Counted from the first letter of the stretch, positions 1-9,382 are shown. The stretch: DNA of 64,000 bases from Gemmatimonadaceae bacterium (GCA_040882285.1 JBBEBQ010000006.1:62001-126000), one strand, 5' to 3'. Notes: generated from the sequence alone by a model not told the origin. A program made the numbers and translations.

Positions 1-2184
1 GTGGCCGCGTTGCTGTTCGACGCGATGGATTACGATTTCTCCGACCCGCTGTGCGAGCGCGCGGACATCATATCCTACGCGGCCGGCCACAAGGCGCTCG
101 GTCTGTACTCCATGTGGGCGCTCAGGAACGAGATCATCCGCATCGGCGACGCGTCGCTGCTGCCGTCCGACGTCGCCCTGCAGCTGCGCCTTGAGGACCT
201 GCTCGGCTTCCGCCGGAATCCGGCCGGACCCGCGCCGCTCGCGCGCTCGTTCGCGTCGAAGCCGCTGGACGGGCACCCGACGCCGGCGACTCCGTTCGTG
301 CGGCTTGCGACCGGTGCGTCGGGAGTCGGACTCGCGTCGTCCATCGGACTCGCGTTCGCCGCGGCCGACTGCTACCCGGACGATCCTCCGCGCGTGCACA
401 TCGTGGAAGGCGAGGGCGGCCTGACGCCGGGACGCGTCGCCGAAGCGCTCGCCGCCGCGGGCACCGCCTCGCTCGGCAACGTCGTCGTGCATCTCGACTG
501 GAATCAGGCGTCGATCGATTCCGATCATGTCACGCGCGAAGGCGTGACTCCCGGCGACTACGTGCAGTGGACGCCGGGCGAGCTGTTCTACCTCAACGAC
601 TGGAACGTCATCTCCGTTCCGGACGGCACCAGCTTCCAGCAGATCGTGGCCGCGCAGCGAGCCGCGCTCAGCATCGACAACGGCCAGCCGACTGCGATCA
701 TCTATCGCACGACCAAGGGCTGGCGGTACGGCATCGAAGGCCGCGCCTCACACGGCGCGGGGCACAAGCTGTGCGCGGCGGGCTTCTACGAGGCCATGTC
801 GCCGCTGTTCCCGGAGAGCCCCGCTGGTCTGCCGGCGTGCGATCCGGCGAATCCTCGCTGCGGCGCCGGCGCGCGCCCCGAGATCGTCGAAGGATGCTAC
901 TGGCAGGCGCTGTCCGCGATCGGTAAAGCGCTGGCGGAGAACCGGCAGCTCGTAGCGCGAATGGTCGAGCGCATAGCGGCGGCCCGCGAGCGGCTGTACG
1001 ACCGCGGCAGACGCCTCTCGAAGTCGTCGCCGGACATTCTCCGAGTGTTCGCGCTGGCGCAGGAGGACGGTCCGCCGGCGTCGCTCGAGCTCGCGCCGGG
1101 CACGGCTACGACGCTGCGCGGCCAGCTCGGCAAGGTGTTCGGCTATCTCAACCGCGAGAGCCACGGCGCGCTGTTCATATCCGCCGCGGATCTGCTCGGC
1201 TCGACGAGCCTGAACGAAGCGACCGTTGGTCTGGCGCCGGGCTACTTCAACGCGCGCACCAACCCCGCGTCCCGCACGCTCGCTCTTGGCGGAATCTGCG
1301 AGGACGCCACGGCCGGAATACTGTCCGGCGTCTCCACGTTCGGGCACCACATCGGAGTGGGCTCGTCCTACGCCGCTTTCATCGCGCCGCTCGGACACAT
1401 CGCCGCCCGGCTCCACGCCATCGGAAACCAGGCGCGGCAGGCGATCGACCCCGGTCCATATCGCCCGTTCATACTCGTCTGCGCGCACGCGGGACTGAAG
1501 ACCGGCGAGGACGGACCGACGCACGCCGATCCGCAGCCGCTGCAGCTGTTGCAGGAGAACTTCCCGACGGGGGCGATGATCACGCTCACCCCGTGGGAGC
1601 CGCAGGAGATCTGGCCGCTCATGGCCGCGGCGCTGCGCAGCTCGCCGGCGGTCATCGCGCCGTTCGTCAGCCGCCCCACCGAGCTCGTGCCGGACAGGAA
1701 GGCGCTCGGCCTCGCGCCGGCGTCGGATGCGGTGCAGGGCGTGTACAAGCTGCTGAGCGCGAACGGGAAGCGCGAAGGGTCGATAGTCTTGCAGGAGTCC
1801 GGCGTCGCGTACGCCTTCGTCGAGCAGACGCTCCCGCTGCTCGCCGCGTGGGGAATCAATCTCGACGTGTACTACGTCGCGAGCGCGGAGCTGTTCGATC
1901 TGCGCTCACCGCTGGAGCGCGAGGAGGTGTTCCCCGAGCGGGTCGCGATGGAGGCGATGGGACTGACCGGGTTCACGCTCCCGACGATGTACCGCTGGAT
2001 TCGCTCCGATCTCGGCAGGTCGCTGACGCTGCATCCGTTCTACCACGGACGGTATCCGGGGAGCGGGCCGGGGGATCGGGTCATCGCCGAGGCCGGCCTC
2101 GACGGCGAGGGGCAGCTCGCGGCGATTCTCCGGTACGTCACGCAACGCGCGAGCCTGCCGACTCCGGCCGATTGGCGCGGCTGA
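1..2184 (+). CDS. Transketolase-like thiamine-diphosphate enzyme, 5' truncated by window edge
   Basis: Transketolase family protein that would move two-carbon ketol units in the pentose phosphate pathway using thiamine diphosphate. The readable 727 residues contain a GASGVG stretch near residue 106 where transketolases have TGPLGQG, an acidic GEGG cofactor-loop motif near 137, and GEDGPTH near 502-508, which is the family signature of the central pyrimidine-binding domain. The beginning resembles sequence that lies well inside other transketolases (the AGH motif near residue 28), so the true start is probably upstream of the window. The family assignment is firm. The exact substrate is not, because the glycine loops deviate from classical transketolase. 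Confidence 0.8.
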   Translation: MAALLFDAMDYDFSDPLCERADIISYAAGHKALGLYSMWALRNEIIRIGDASLLPSDVALQLRLEDLLGFRRNPAGPAPLARSFASKPLDGHPTPATPFVRLATGASGVGLASSIGLAFAAADCYPDDPPRVHIVEGEGGLTPGRVAEALAAAGTASLGNVVVHLDWNQASIDSDHVTREGVTPGDYVQWTPGELFYLNDWNVISVPDGTSFQQIVAAQRAALSIDNGQPTAIIYRTTKGWRYGIEGRASHGAGHKLCAAGFYEAMSPLFPESPAGLPACDPANPRCGAGARPEIVEGCYWQALSAIGKALAENRQLVARMVERIAAARERLYDRGRRLSKSSPDILRVFALAQEDGPPASLELAPGTATTLRGQLGKVFGYLNRESHGALFISAADLLGSTSLNEATVGLAPGYFNARTNPASRTLALGGICEDATAGILSGVSTFGHHIGVGSSYAAFIAPLGHIAARLHAIGNQARQAIDPGPYRPFILVCAHAGLKTGEDGPTHADPQPLQLLQENFPTGAMITLTPWEPQEIWPLMAAALRSSPAVIAPFVSRPTELVPDRKALGLAPASDAVQGVYKLLSANGKREGSIVLQESGVAYAFVEQTLPLLAAWGINLDVYYVASAELFDLRSPLEREEVFPERVAMEAMGLTGFTLPTMYRWIRSDLGRSLTLHPFYHGRYPGSGPGDRVIAEAGLDGEGQLAAILRYVTQRASLPTPADWRG

Positions 2185-2275
2185 CGCGAAGGACGAGCTC
2201 CTCGAGCGTTCGCAGGCGGCCGAGGTCGGTCGGCTCGAACTCGACGCGGAAGCGCTCCTCGACGATTAAGTGAGG
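2138..2275 (-). pseudogene. Possible acyl-carrier-protein C-terminal relic
   Basis: Read on the minus strand, about 30 codons resemble the last helices of an acyl carrier protein (EERFRVEFEP then DLGRLRTLEEL) and end at a TGA at 2138-2140 inside the transketolase gene. The similarity stops at the degenerate repeat around 2258-2290, and no start or phosphopantetheine serine (DSL) motif precedes it. I read it as the remnant of a gene cut at the repeat. This is a weak call made by eye. Confidence 0.3.
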
Positions 2276-2292
2276 ACGGAGGAAGAGCGGGG
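2258..2292. repeat. Degenerate 7-nt-period repeat copy (GATTAAGTGAGGAC type)
   Basis: The motif CGACGATTAAGTGAGGAC recurs in both arms of the inverted repeat at 25592-25795. Reading in sevens gives CGATTAA, GTGAGGA, CGGAGGA, AGAGCGG, a decayed heptamer ladder. It lies between the end of the transketolase gene and the next CDS. The rest of the 2293-2370 gap shows nothing else. Confidence 0.4.
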
Positions 2293-2370
2293 CACGAAAC
2301 GAAAGCCTTTCTTCTTGGCCGGAGGGCAGCCCATGGCGTAGTTTCAGCCAATCGCGGCAAGTCCCGAACG

Positions 2371-3918
2371 GTGACGTGTAACGTGAACAGATTTGATCGA
2401 CAACTGATTGCGCGGAACGCGCTTCTCGCGGGGCTTGTTGTGGCGGGCATTGGTGCCTTGTCTCCCGCGGGCGCGCAGGTCGCTTCCGGCCAACGCTACG
2501 ACCGCCTCGCGATCCGCAACGCCACGATCGTCAACGGCAACGGCACACCCGCTTCCGGCCCCGCCGACATAGTGATCCAGGGGAACACGATCGCCGAGAT
2601 AGTCTGGCTCGATCCCGTCGCCGTGCGCGAGGGCAGGGCCCGCCGCCCCGCGGCGGACGCCGAGATCGACGCGACCGGAAAGTTCGTGCTGCCGGGATTG
2701 ATCAACGCCCACGGGCACGTGCAGGAGGAGCGCGGCGGAATCCCCCAGCCGCTCGACTACGAGCTCAAGCTCTGGCTCGCGTCGGGCATCACCACGGTGA
2801 GAGACGTGGGGTCGCCCACGGAGCGGACTCTCGCGTTGCGAGAGCAGAGCCGCCAGAACCAGATCGCCGCGCCCCGGCTGTACGTGTACGCGCAGTTCGG
2901 CCGCCGCCCGACGCCCACGAATCCGGCGCTGGCCCGCGCGCGCGTGCGCGAGCTCAAGGCGCTCGGCGTGGACGGCATCAAGACGACCGGAATCGACCGC
3001 GACATACTTGCCGCGCTGCTCGATGAAGCGCGCAAGGTCGGGCTCAAAGTTGCGCACCACGCCGGGGTCGAGGAGAGCAATGCGTGGGACGACATCCGCG
3101 GCGGCACCAGCAGCATCGAGCACTGGTACGGCGTCCCCGACGCCGCGATCCCCGGCGGGGTGCAGAACTTTCCGGCCGACTACGATTACCGCGACGAGGT
3201 CGATCGCTTCCGCTACGCGGGCCGCCTCTGGCGCGAGGCGGACTCCACGAGACTGGTAGCGGTGCTCGACTCGATGGTCGCCGCGAAAGTTGCCTGGGTG
3301 CCCACGCTCGTCATCTACGAAGCGAGCAGGGACCTGCAGCGCGCGCAGACGCAGCCGTGGTTCGCCGACTACCTGCACCCGACGCTCGAGCGCTACTTCC
3401 GCCCTGACCCGGCCAACCACGGCTCGTACTTCTTCGGCTGGACCACCACCGACGAGACTTTCTGGAAGGAGAATTACCGCATCTGGATGCGCGCGCTGCG
3501 CGACTTCGAGCGGCGAGGCGGACTCATCGGCGCGGGCGAGGACGCGGGGTTCATCTACCAGATGTACGGCTTCGGCCTGATCCGCGAGCTGGAGCTGCAC
3601 GAGGAAGCGGGCTTCCACCCCATCAAGGTCATTCAGCACGCCACCGGCAACAACGCGCGCATTCTTGGCGAGGAGCACCGGCTCGGGCGGATCCGCGCCG
3701 GCTACCTTGCCGACTTGATCGTCGTGAACGGGAATCCGCTGGCCAACCTCAAGGTGCTGTATCCGACGGGCGTGGAGGAAATTCGGGACGGAAAGGCGAT
3801 CCGAACCGGCGGTATCGAATGGACGATCAAGGATGGAATTCCCTATCACGGCCCCACGTTGTTGCGCGAGGTGGCGGAGATTGTGGCCGCTGCGAGGGCG
3901 GGGGCTGCACGTGACTAG
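2371..3918 (+). CDS. Exported amidohydrolase family protein
   Basis: Metal-dependent hydrolase of the amidohydrolase superfamily (imidazolonepropionase/prolidase-like branch) that probably acts on amide or cyclic substrates outside the cytoplasm. An N-terminal hydrophobic segment at residues 16-35 ending in AGAQ is a signal peptide. The metal-binding H-G-H lies at 114-116, further histidines occur in a VAHHAG motif near 230, and a GAGEDAG motif near 390 carries the late aspartate. The start is GTG; a second in-frame GTG lies 12 nt downstream. The TAG stop falls inside the heptamer array that follows. Together with the next gene it forms a tandem of secreted amidohydrolases. Substrate unknown. 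Confidence 0.8.
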   Translation: MTCNVNRFDRQLIARNALLAGLVVAGIGALSPAGAQVASGQRYDRLAIRNATIVNGNGTPASGPADIVIQGNTIAEIVWLDPVAVREGRARRPAADAEIDATGKFVLPGLINAHGHVQEERGGIPQPLDYELKLWLASGITTVRDVGSPTERTLALREQSRQNQIAAPRLYVYAQFGRRPTPTNPALARARVRELKALGVDGIKTTGIDRDILAALLDEARKVGLKVAHHAGVEESNAWDDIRGGTSSIEHWYGVPDAAIPGGVQNFPADYDYRDEVDRFRYAGRLWREADSTRLVAVLDSMVAAKVAWVPTLVIYEASRDLQRAQTQPWFADYLHPTLERYFRPDPANHGSYFFGWTTTDETFWKENYRIWMRALRDFERRGGLIGAGEDAGFIYQMYGFGLIRELELHEEAGFHPIKVIQHATGNNARILGEEHRLGRIRAGYLADLIVVNGNPLANLKVLYPTGVEEIRDGKAIRTGGIEWTIKDGIPYHGPTLLREVAEIVAAARAGAARD

Positions 3919-3965
3919 TCACAAGTCACTAGTCACTAGTCACCAATGAATGGTCACCAGTCAAT
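3911..3965. repeat. Heptamer array, AGTCACN family (8 units)
   Basis: Read in sevens from 3917: AGTCACA, AGTCACT, AGTCACT, AGTCACC, AATGAAT, GGTCACC, AGTCAAT, preceded by GTGACT. The GTGACTAGTCAC at the left edge is a perfect palindrome. The array supplies the TAG stop of the upstream gene (3916-3918) and runs into the start region of the downstream gene. Confidence 0.85.
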
Positions 3966-6084
3966 GAACCGACTCCTCCTCGTCAGCCTCGCATCCGCCT
4001 GTATAGCGACAGGACTCCGCGCCCAATCCCCCGCCGAGCTCATCGTCACGGCGGATCGCATCTACACCGTCGAGCCGGGGCCGCACGTCCACGCCGTCGC
4101 CATTTCGAACGGGCGCTTCGTGTACGCGGGCTCGCGGCAGGGAGTAGAGCGGTATCGCGGGCCGAACACGCGCTCCATGGATTTCCCGGGCGCGTACATC
4201 TACCCAGGGTTGGCGGACGCGCACGCGCACATCAGTGGACTCGGCACGGCGCTCGAGCGCGTGCGGCTGGACGAAACGCGCACCTACGAGGAGGTCATAG
4301 CGCGCGTCGTGGAGCGCGCGGCGGCGCTTCCGCCCGGCGAATGGATCCTGGGCCGCGGGTGGGATCAGACGCGCTGGCCGGTGAAGGACTTTCCGACTCA
4401 CGACGCGCTGACTCGCGCGGTACCGAATCACCCGGTCGTGCTCACGCGCGTGGACGGACACGCGCTGCTGGCGAACGCGCGCGCGATGGAGCTCGCCGGC
4501 ATCACCGCCGCGACCCGTGATCCCGCGGGCGGCCGGATCGTCCGCGACGCATCCGGCCGGCCGACCGGAGTCTTCGTCGACAACGCCAAGAACCTGGTCA
4601 ACCGGGTAGTGCCGCGTGCCACGCCCGCGCAGACGCGACGGCGGCTGCTCGCGGCCGCGCGGGAAGTGCATAAATGGGGGCTGACCAGCGTGCACGACGC
4701 CGGCGAGTCGCGCGGCACGATCGACTTGATCGAGTCCATGGCGGCGCAAGGCGACTTCGATCTGCGCACCTACATAATGATCTCGGCCGACACCGCGGAC
4801 GAGCGGCACTACTTCAGCCGCGGGCTCGTGAACGGCGCGCACGGCAACCGCGTCTGGATCCGCTCCGTCAAGGTGTACGCCGACGGCGCGCTCGGCTCGC
4901 GCGGAGCCGCGCTGCTCGCGCCTTACGCCGACGACCCGGGCAACACCGGGCTGCTCGTCACTCCGCCCGAGCGCATTCAGAGTCTCGTGCACTCCGCGCT
5001 CGCCGCCGGCTTCCAGGTCGCGACGCACGCGATCGGCGACCGCGGCAACCGCATAGCGCTGGATGCGTACGAGGCGGGCCTCCGCCGCGCGCCGGCGCGC
5101 GATCACCGCTTCCGCGTGGAGCACGCGCAGGTGATCGCGCTCACTGACATTCCCCGGTTCGCGCGGCTCGGAGTCATCCCGTCCATGCAGGCGAGTCATC
5201 AGCGCAGCGATATGCGCTGGGCGGAGGAGCGGGTGGGACCGCAGCGGATCCGCGGCGCGTATGCCTGGAGGAAGCTGCTGCGGACCGGCGTGATCATTCC
5301 CAACGGCAGCGACGCGCCGGTGGAATCGGTGAATCCGCTCATCTCGTTCTACGCCGCCGTCACGCGGCAGGACGAGAGCGGCTACCCGCCCGGCGGCTGG
5401 TATCCCGCCGAGCGCATGACCAGGACCGAAGCATTGAAGGCGATGACGATCTGGCCGGCGTTCGCGGGCTTTCAGGAGTCGCTCATCGGCTCGATCAAGA
5501 CGGGGAAGCTCGCGGACTTCACCGTGCTCGACCGCGACATAATGACGGTACCGGCGAATCAGATCCTCTCCGCCAACGTGGTCGCGACGTTCGTGGGCGG
5601 CCGCCAGGTGTACAGCCGCGCCGTCGCGCAGCAGGTGCGGCAACCTCCCGAGCCACGCATCCATCCGGAGCCGCTCTTTCCGCTGCTCCCGCCGGGATTC
5701 GCGCTGGATTCCGCCGCGGTCGTGAGCGCGGTGGAGCGCTTTCACGCCGCGCTCGCGGCCGGTGACAGCGCGGCCGCGCTGTCGTATCTGGACGGGGACG
5801 TCGTCGTGCTCGAGTCCGGCGGCGTGGAGACGCGCGAGGAGTACAGGTCGCACCATCTCCCGGCCGACATCGCGTTCGCGCGCGCCGTCCCGGCCAATCG
5901 CGGACCGATGCGCGTGCGCGTCGAGGGTAACGCCGCGTGGGTCTCGTCCACGAGCGTCATGCAGGGGCAGTTCAACGGCAGGGCGGTCAATTCCGCCGGC
6001 GCCGAGCTGATGGTGCTCCGGCGGACGGAAGCCGGCTGGAAGATCAGCGCGATTCACTGGTCGTCGCGGGCGAGGAGACCTTAG
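3964..6084 (+). CDS. Exported amidohydrolase (YtcJ-like) with C-terminal SnoaL/DUF4440-like domain
   Basis: The amidohydrolase_3/YtcJ-type TIM barrel spans roughly residues 25-570: the H-A-H metal pair is at 87 and 89, followed by the family-typical YADGALGSRGA and THAIGDRGN motifs. From about residue 581 to 706 there is a second domain starting AVERFHAALAAGDS, typical of DUF4440/SnoaL-like folds. An ATG at 3946 is also open, but the ATG at 3964 begins a clean signal peptide (hydrophobic LLLVSLASACIATG ending in RAQ), so it is preferred. The protein is probably periplasmic or secreted. Fusion of an amidohydrolase with a SnoaL-like tail is less common. Substrate unknown. Confidence 0.8.
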   Translation: MNRLLLVSLASACIATGLRAQSPAELIVTADRIYTVEPGPHVHAVAISNGRFVYAGSRQGVERYRGPNTRSMDFPGAYIYPGLADAHAHISGLGTALERVRLDETRTYEEVIARVVERAAALPPGEWILGRGWDQTRWPVKDFPTHDALTRAVPNHPVVLTRVDGHALLANARAMELAGITAATRDPAGGRIVRDASGRPTGVFVDNAKNLVNRVVPRATPAQTRRRLLAAAREVHKWGLTSVHDAGESRGTIDLIESMAAQGDFDLRTYIMISADTADERHYFSRGLVNGAHGNRVWIRSVKVYADGALGSRGAALLAPYADDPGNTGLLVTPPERIQSLVHSALAAGFQVATHAIGDRGNRIALDAYEAGLRRAPARDHRFRVEHAQVIALTDIPRFARLGVIPSMQASHQRSDMRWAEERVGPQRIRGAYAWRKLLRTGVIIPNGSDAPVESVNPLISFYAAVTRQDESGYPPGGWYPAERMTRTEALKAMTIWPAFAGFQESLIGSIKTGKLADFTVLDRDIMTVPANQILSANVVATFVGGRQVYSRAVAQQVRQPPEPRIHPEPLFPLLPPGFALDSAAVVSAVERFHAALAAGDSAAALSYLDGDVVVLESGGVETREEYRSHHLPADIAFARAVPANRGPMRVRVEGNAAWVSSTSVMQGQFNGRAVNSAGAELMVLRRTEAGWKISAIHWSSRARRP

Positions 6085-6088
6085 AAAC

Positions 6089-6123
6089 GGTGACTAGTGA
6101 CTAGTGACTGGTGACTAGTAAGG
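6089..6123. repeat. Heptamer array, AGTGACT family (5 units)
   Basis: GGTGACT, AGTGACT, AGTGACT, GGTGACT, AGTAAGG read in sevens, immediately after the stop of the amidohydrolase gene. The heptamer is the reverse complement of the AGTCACT unit found at 3911-3965. Confidence 0.85.
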
Positions 6124-6160
6124 GCAGCGGGCGTTGATAAACCATGCACCAAAGGGAGCC

Positions 6161-6679
6161 ATGACGAACCCGCGTTTCCCCATCGGCGAGTTTCAGCAGC
6201 CCGACAAGCTTTCTGAAGCCGAGCGCGTGGCGGCCATCGCGAAGATCGACGCGATGCCCGCGACGCTCCGCGCCGCGGTGGCAGGCATGTCCGACGCGCA
6301 GCTCGACAGCACTTACCGGGAAGGGAGCTGGACGCTGCGACAGGTGGTGCACCACCTCGCCGACAGCCATGTCAATTCCTACACTCGTTTTCGCCTGGCG
6401 CTGACGGAGGATCACCCCAGGATAAAGCCGTACGACGAAGGGAAGTGGGCCGAGCTGGAGGACGCGCGCACGCTGCCCGTGGAAGTTTCGCTCGAGCTGC
6501 TCGAGGCGCTGCACTCGCGCTGGGTGGCGCTGTTACGCTCGCTGAAGCCGAAGGATTTCGCGCGGACCATCGATCACCCCGAAAACGGCACCATGTCCGT
6601 CGATCAGCTGCTCGCGATGTACGCCTGGCACGGCGAGCACCATATCGCGCACATTAGGCTGGCGCATGAACAGCAGTGA
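6161..6679 (+). CDS. DinB/YfiT-type putative metal-dependent hydrolase
   Basis: A 172-residue DinB_2 superfamily four-helix protein, close to the YfiT (bacillithiol transferase-like) branch by its opening PIGEF motif. The expected histidine triad is visible as VVHHLADSH around residues 62-71 and HGEHHIAHI around 158-166. The ATG at 6161 is preceded by AAAGGGAGCC, a good ribosome binding site, which decides the start against an upstream in-frame ATG. The TGA stop lies within an AGTGACT repeat unit, so gene end and repeat coincide. Convergent with the next gene with no gap. Cytoplasmic; substrate unknown. Confidence 0.8.
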   Translation: MTNPRFPIGEFQQPDKLSEAERVAAIAKIDAMPATLRAAVAGMSDAQLDSTYREGSWTLRQVVHHLADSHVNSYTRFRLALTEDHPRIKPYDEGKWAELEDARTLPVEVSLELLEALHSRWVALLRSLKPKDFARTIDHPENGTMSVDQLLAMYAWHGEHHIAHIRLAHEQQ

Positions 6680-6688
6680 CTAGTCACC
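6675..6688. repeat. Two-unit heptamer palindrome shared by two convergent stop codons
   Basis: AGTGACT followed by AGTCACC forms a near-perfect palindrome. It contains the TGA of the plus-strand DinB gene (6677-6679) and the TAG of the minus-strand gene (6680-6682). Confidence 0.75.
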
Positions 6689-7879
6689 GGTTTTCCCGTG
6701 CGCCGCCCGCAGCATCTCGCGCGCGCCGGCGCTCAGCTCCACATGCCTCCGCGCCATCATCCTCTCCGCCACCACCAGAAACTTGTCGATCTCGTACCGC
6801 TCGCCGTCGCCCCAGGCGAACGGCGGCACCGATTTCGGCGGCATGCCCGTGGCGAACACGTTCGCGCCCGCGCCCACGATCGTGCCGGTCGTCAGCATCG
6901 TGCCGATGCCGGTCTTGGAGTAGTCGCCGAAGAAAGATCCGAGGAACTGCTGCTTCGTCCCCTGCAGACCGTTCGCGGTCTGCAGCTGCACCGGGCCGTA
7001 GGTGTTCTTCATGTTGCTTGTGGTCGTGCCGGCGCCGAGGTTGACCCAGCGGCCGAGATAGGAGTGGCCGAGGAAGCCGGTGTGTCCCTTGTTGCTGTGG
7101 CCGAGCACGATCGTGTTGCTGACTTCGCCGCGCACTTTGCTCACCTCGCCGAGCGAGCTCGACGCTATCCGGTCGCCGACGAGCACGCAATTCTCCCCGA
7201 TGTAGCACGGCCCAGTGATCCGCGTGAACGCCGGGACCTCGGTGCCGCGCCGGATCAGAACCGGTCCGCTCGTGAGATCGAACACCACTTGCGGCTCGAC
7301 CTTCGCGCCCGCTTCGCAGAACAACGGGTGCTCGCCGAGCACGATGCAGTCGCGCGGAGTCGCCACCTCGAGCTCGATACCCAGAATCGGGATGTCTTCC
7401 TGCAGCTGATCCACCAGCGTGCCGATGAGATCCCAGACGTTCTCGATCCACCGGCCGGCGACCTCCACACCCTTTGCGCGCTCCTGCGCCAGCTCCTCCA
7501 GCGAAAGCTGTCCCTCGCCGAACCGGGATGCGTGATGGCTGGAGTTGAGGCGTACGGCGACGACTTTGCCGCCGTTCTTCCAGACTCGCGTCTTCGGATC
7601 GACCTTGGCGGCCCTCAACGCGGGCACGAAGCGGGAGTTGGCTACGAGACTGCCCGGCACGACGTCCGAGTCCGAGCATACGGCGGGCGGCGCCTCCGGC
7701 TCGTCGAACGCCGCGAGGTGCGCCGCGCCGATGAATCCCGTGACTTTCACGCCGAACGCGCGCTCCCATCTTTTCCGGATCAGCTCGGCACCGGCCCGTA
7801 GCTCGGACGCGGGACGCGTCAGCGCGAACGGCTCGAACGCGCGCGCCGCCGCATCGTCGTACAGAAAGAAGTCGCTCAT
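6680..7879 (-). CDS. GlmU-like sugar-nucleotide/left-handed beta-helix protein
   Basis: A 399-residue protein of the putative sugar nucleotidyltransferase group (GlgC/GlmU-like). The N-terminal half is a degenerate nucleotidyltransferase-type region starting FFLYDD. The C-terminal part (about 200-370) has left-handed beta-helix hexapeptide repeats, including VLVGDRIASSSLGEVSKV, and a GAGTTTSNMKNTYGP motif characteristic of this family. Its start overlaps the stop of the upstream manC-like gene by ATGA, so the two are translationally coupled and probably work in one nucleotide-sugar pathway for envelope polysaccharide. The stop codon lies in a GTGACTAG repeat. Confidence 0.75.
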   Translation of the reverse strand: MSDFFLYDDAAARAFEPFALTRPASELRAGAELIRKRWERAFGVKVTGFIGAAHLAAFDEPEAPPAVCSDSDVVPGSLVANSRFVPALRAAKVDPKTRVWKNGGKVVAVRLNSSHHASRFGEGQLSLEELAQERAKGVEVAGRWIENVWDLIGTLVDQLQEDIPILGIELEVATPRDCIVLGEHPLFCEAGAKVEPQVVFDLTSGPVLIRRGTEVPAFTRITGPCYIGENCVLVGDRIASSSLGEVSKVRGEVSNTIVLGHSNKGHTGFLGHSYLGRWVNLGAGTTTSNMKNTYGPVQLQTANGLQGTKQQFLGSFFGDYSKTGIGTMLTTGTIVGAGANVFATGMPPKSVPPFAWGDGERYEIDKFLVVAERMMARRHVELSAGAREMLRAAHGKTGD

Positions 7880-8916
7880 GAGATGCTCTTGATCTCCGGC
7901 GGCAGGGAGTCGACGAGCTTCTTCAGATCCCCGGACTTCTCCACCGTGGTTACGAGCGTCAATCCCGGCCGGCTCACCACCACCAGGCCGTCCACGCCAT
8001 ACATCACCACCGCGCCGCCCTCGGCGTGCACGACATTCTGGCGCGCCTCGAGCAGATGCGTGCGGCCGCTCCGCACGTTGCCCGCCTCGTCCGCCGCGCG
8101 CGCGCGGCGGAGCGCGCTCCACGTGCCTATGTCGTCCCACCCGAACTCGCCGCGCATGACCAGCACGTTCGAGCTGCGCTCGAGCACGCCCACGTCCACC
8201 GACACGGATTTCACGAACGCGAAGAACTCGTCGCGCGAGCGTCCGCGCGGGAGGGCGTGCCGCTCCAGCGCGGGCGTCACCTCCGGCGAGTGTCGCCGCA
8301 GCTCGTCGATGAAATCGGAGGCCCGCCAGCAGAATATCCCCGAGTTCCACAGCGCGCCGGATCCGACGAGCAGCTTCGCGCCCTCACTGTCCGGCTTCTC
8401 GATGAACCGCCGCACCCGGAACCCTGCGTCCACCGCCGCTCCCGGCTCGATGTAGCCGAATCCCGTGTCGGGCCGGGTCGGCACGATTCCGACCGTCACC
8501 AGCGCGCGCTTCGATTCCGCGAGGGTCGCCGCGTTTCGCAGCGTTTCCGCGAACAAGGCGTCGTCCCTGATCGCCCAGTCCGCGTGAATGCAGATCATCG
8601 TGCCGTCCTTCTCGCGCGCGACGATCTCCGACGCCGCCCACGCGAGCGCTGCGGTGGTCCCGCTCGGCCGCGGCTCGGGGATGACGTTCTCCGGCGGGAT
8701 CTGCGGGAGCGTGCGCACGACGGCGTCCCGCAGCTCGGCGTTGGTGAGCACCAGCGTGTTGGCGGGCTCCGCGACCAGCGCCATGCGGCGCGCGGCGTTG
8801 GCCAGCAGCGGCTCTCCGTTAATCAGCGGCAGGAGCTGCTTCGGGCGCGACGGCGTGCTCAGCGGCCAGAAGCGGGAGCCGATGCCGCCGGCCAGTATCA
8901 CCGCCCACCTCGTCAC
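7876..8916 (-). CDS. Mannose-1-phosphate guanylyltransferase-type NTP transferase
   Basis: Nucleotidyltransferase that charges a hexose-1-phosphate with NTP, most likely GDP-mannose synthesis. The 346-residue sequence opens with the family signature LAGGIGSRFWPLS (residues 8-20) followed by PKQLLPL. Further ManC-type motifs are RPSGTTAAL near 83, GYIEPG near 154, RFIEKP near 170 and GWDDIGTW near 269. There is no fused phosphomannose isomerase domain, so this is the short form. The start is GTG at 8916. It lies upstream of, and overlaps, the GlmU-like gene. Confidence 0.85.
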   Translation of the reverse strand: MTRWAVILAGGIGSRFWPLSTPSRPKQLLPLINGEPLLANAARRMALVAEPANTLVLTNAELRDAVVRTLPQIPPENVIPEPRPSGTTAALAWAASEIVAREKDGTMICIHADWAIRDDALFAETLRNAATLAESKRALVTVGIVPTRPDTGFGYIEPGAAVDAGFRVRRFIEKPDSEGAKLLVGSGALWNSGIFCWRASDFIDELRRHSPEVTPALERHALPRGRSRDEFFAFVKSVSVDVGVLERSSNVLVMRGEFGWDDIGTWSALRRARAADEAGNVRSGRTHLLEARQNVVHAEGGAVVMYGVDGLVVVSRPGLTLVTTVEKSGDLKKLVDSLPPEIKSIS

Positions 8917-8944
8917 CGCCGGGTCCCCGCTGCGACGCGACGCA

Positions 8945-9382
8945 TCAGCCCTTGTCCAGGCTGGACTGCTCGCCGGTGGTCGACGGCGGCACCGGAACTC
9001 CGAGCAGCTGGGCGACCATCGTGTACAGCTTCTTGGGACTGAACGGCTTGGTGAGGAACTCCGTGGCGCCCAGCCGCATGGCCTTGCGCTGCTGCTCCTC
9101 CTCGCCGGCCGCGGTCAGGATCACGGTCGGGAGCGCGTGCGTCGCCTCGTTGGCGCGCACGCGGGCGAGCACATCGAGCCCGCTGAGCTTCGGCATCATC
9201 AGATCGAGGACGACCAGGGAAATGGCGGGGTCGCGCTCGATCGCCTCCAGAGCGGCCTCTCCATCCTCAGCCAGCAGCACCTCGAAGGGGCCCTGTTCCA
9301 GCTTCATCTGGATGATCCGGCCGATGTGCGGCTCGTCGTCAGCCACCAGAATCCGCCGCTTCCCGCTGGTAGCAGCCGTCAT
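8945..9382 (-). CDS. Single-domain response regulator (CheY-like)
   Basis: A 145-residue receiver domain without an output domain. The acidic pair is D15-D16 in VADDEP, the phosphoacceptor is D60 in LVVLDLMMP, and the conserved lysine is in TKPFSPKKL near residue 110. The ATG at 9382 is chosen because the receiver fold begins eight residues later; the longer upstream extension is Arg-rich and unlike protein. No kinase is adjacent on this strand. The nearest kinase is the membrane histidine kinase at 11.5 kb on the other strand, so pairing is only possible, not shown. Confidence 0.85.
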   Translation of the reverse strand: MTAATSGKRRILVADDEPHIGRIIQMKLEQGPFEVLLAEDGEAALEAIERDPAISLVVLDLMMPKLSGLDVLARVRANEATHALPTVILTAAGEEEQQRKAMRLGATEFLTKPFSPKKLYTMVAQLLGVPVPPSTTGEQSSLDKG

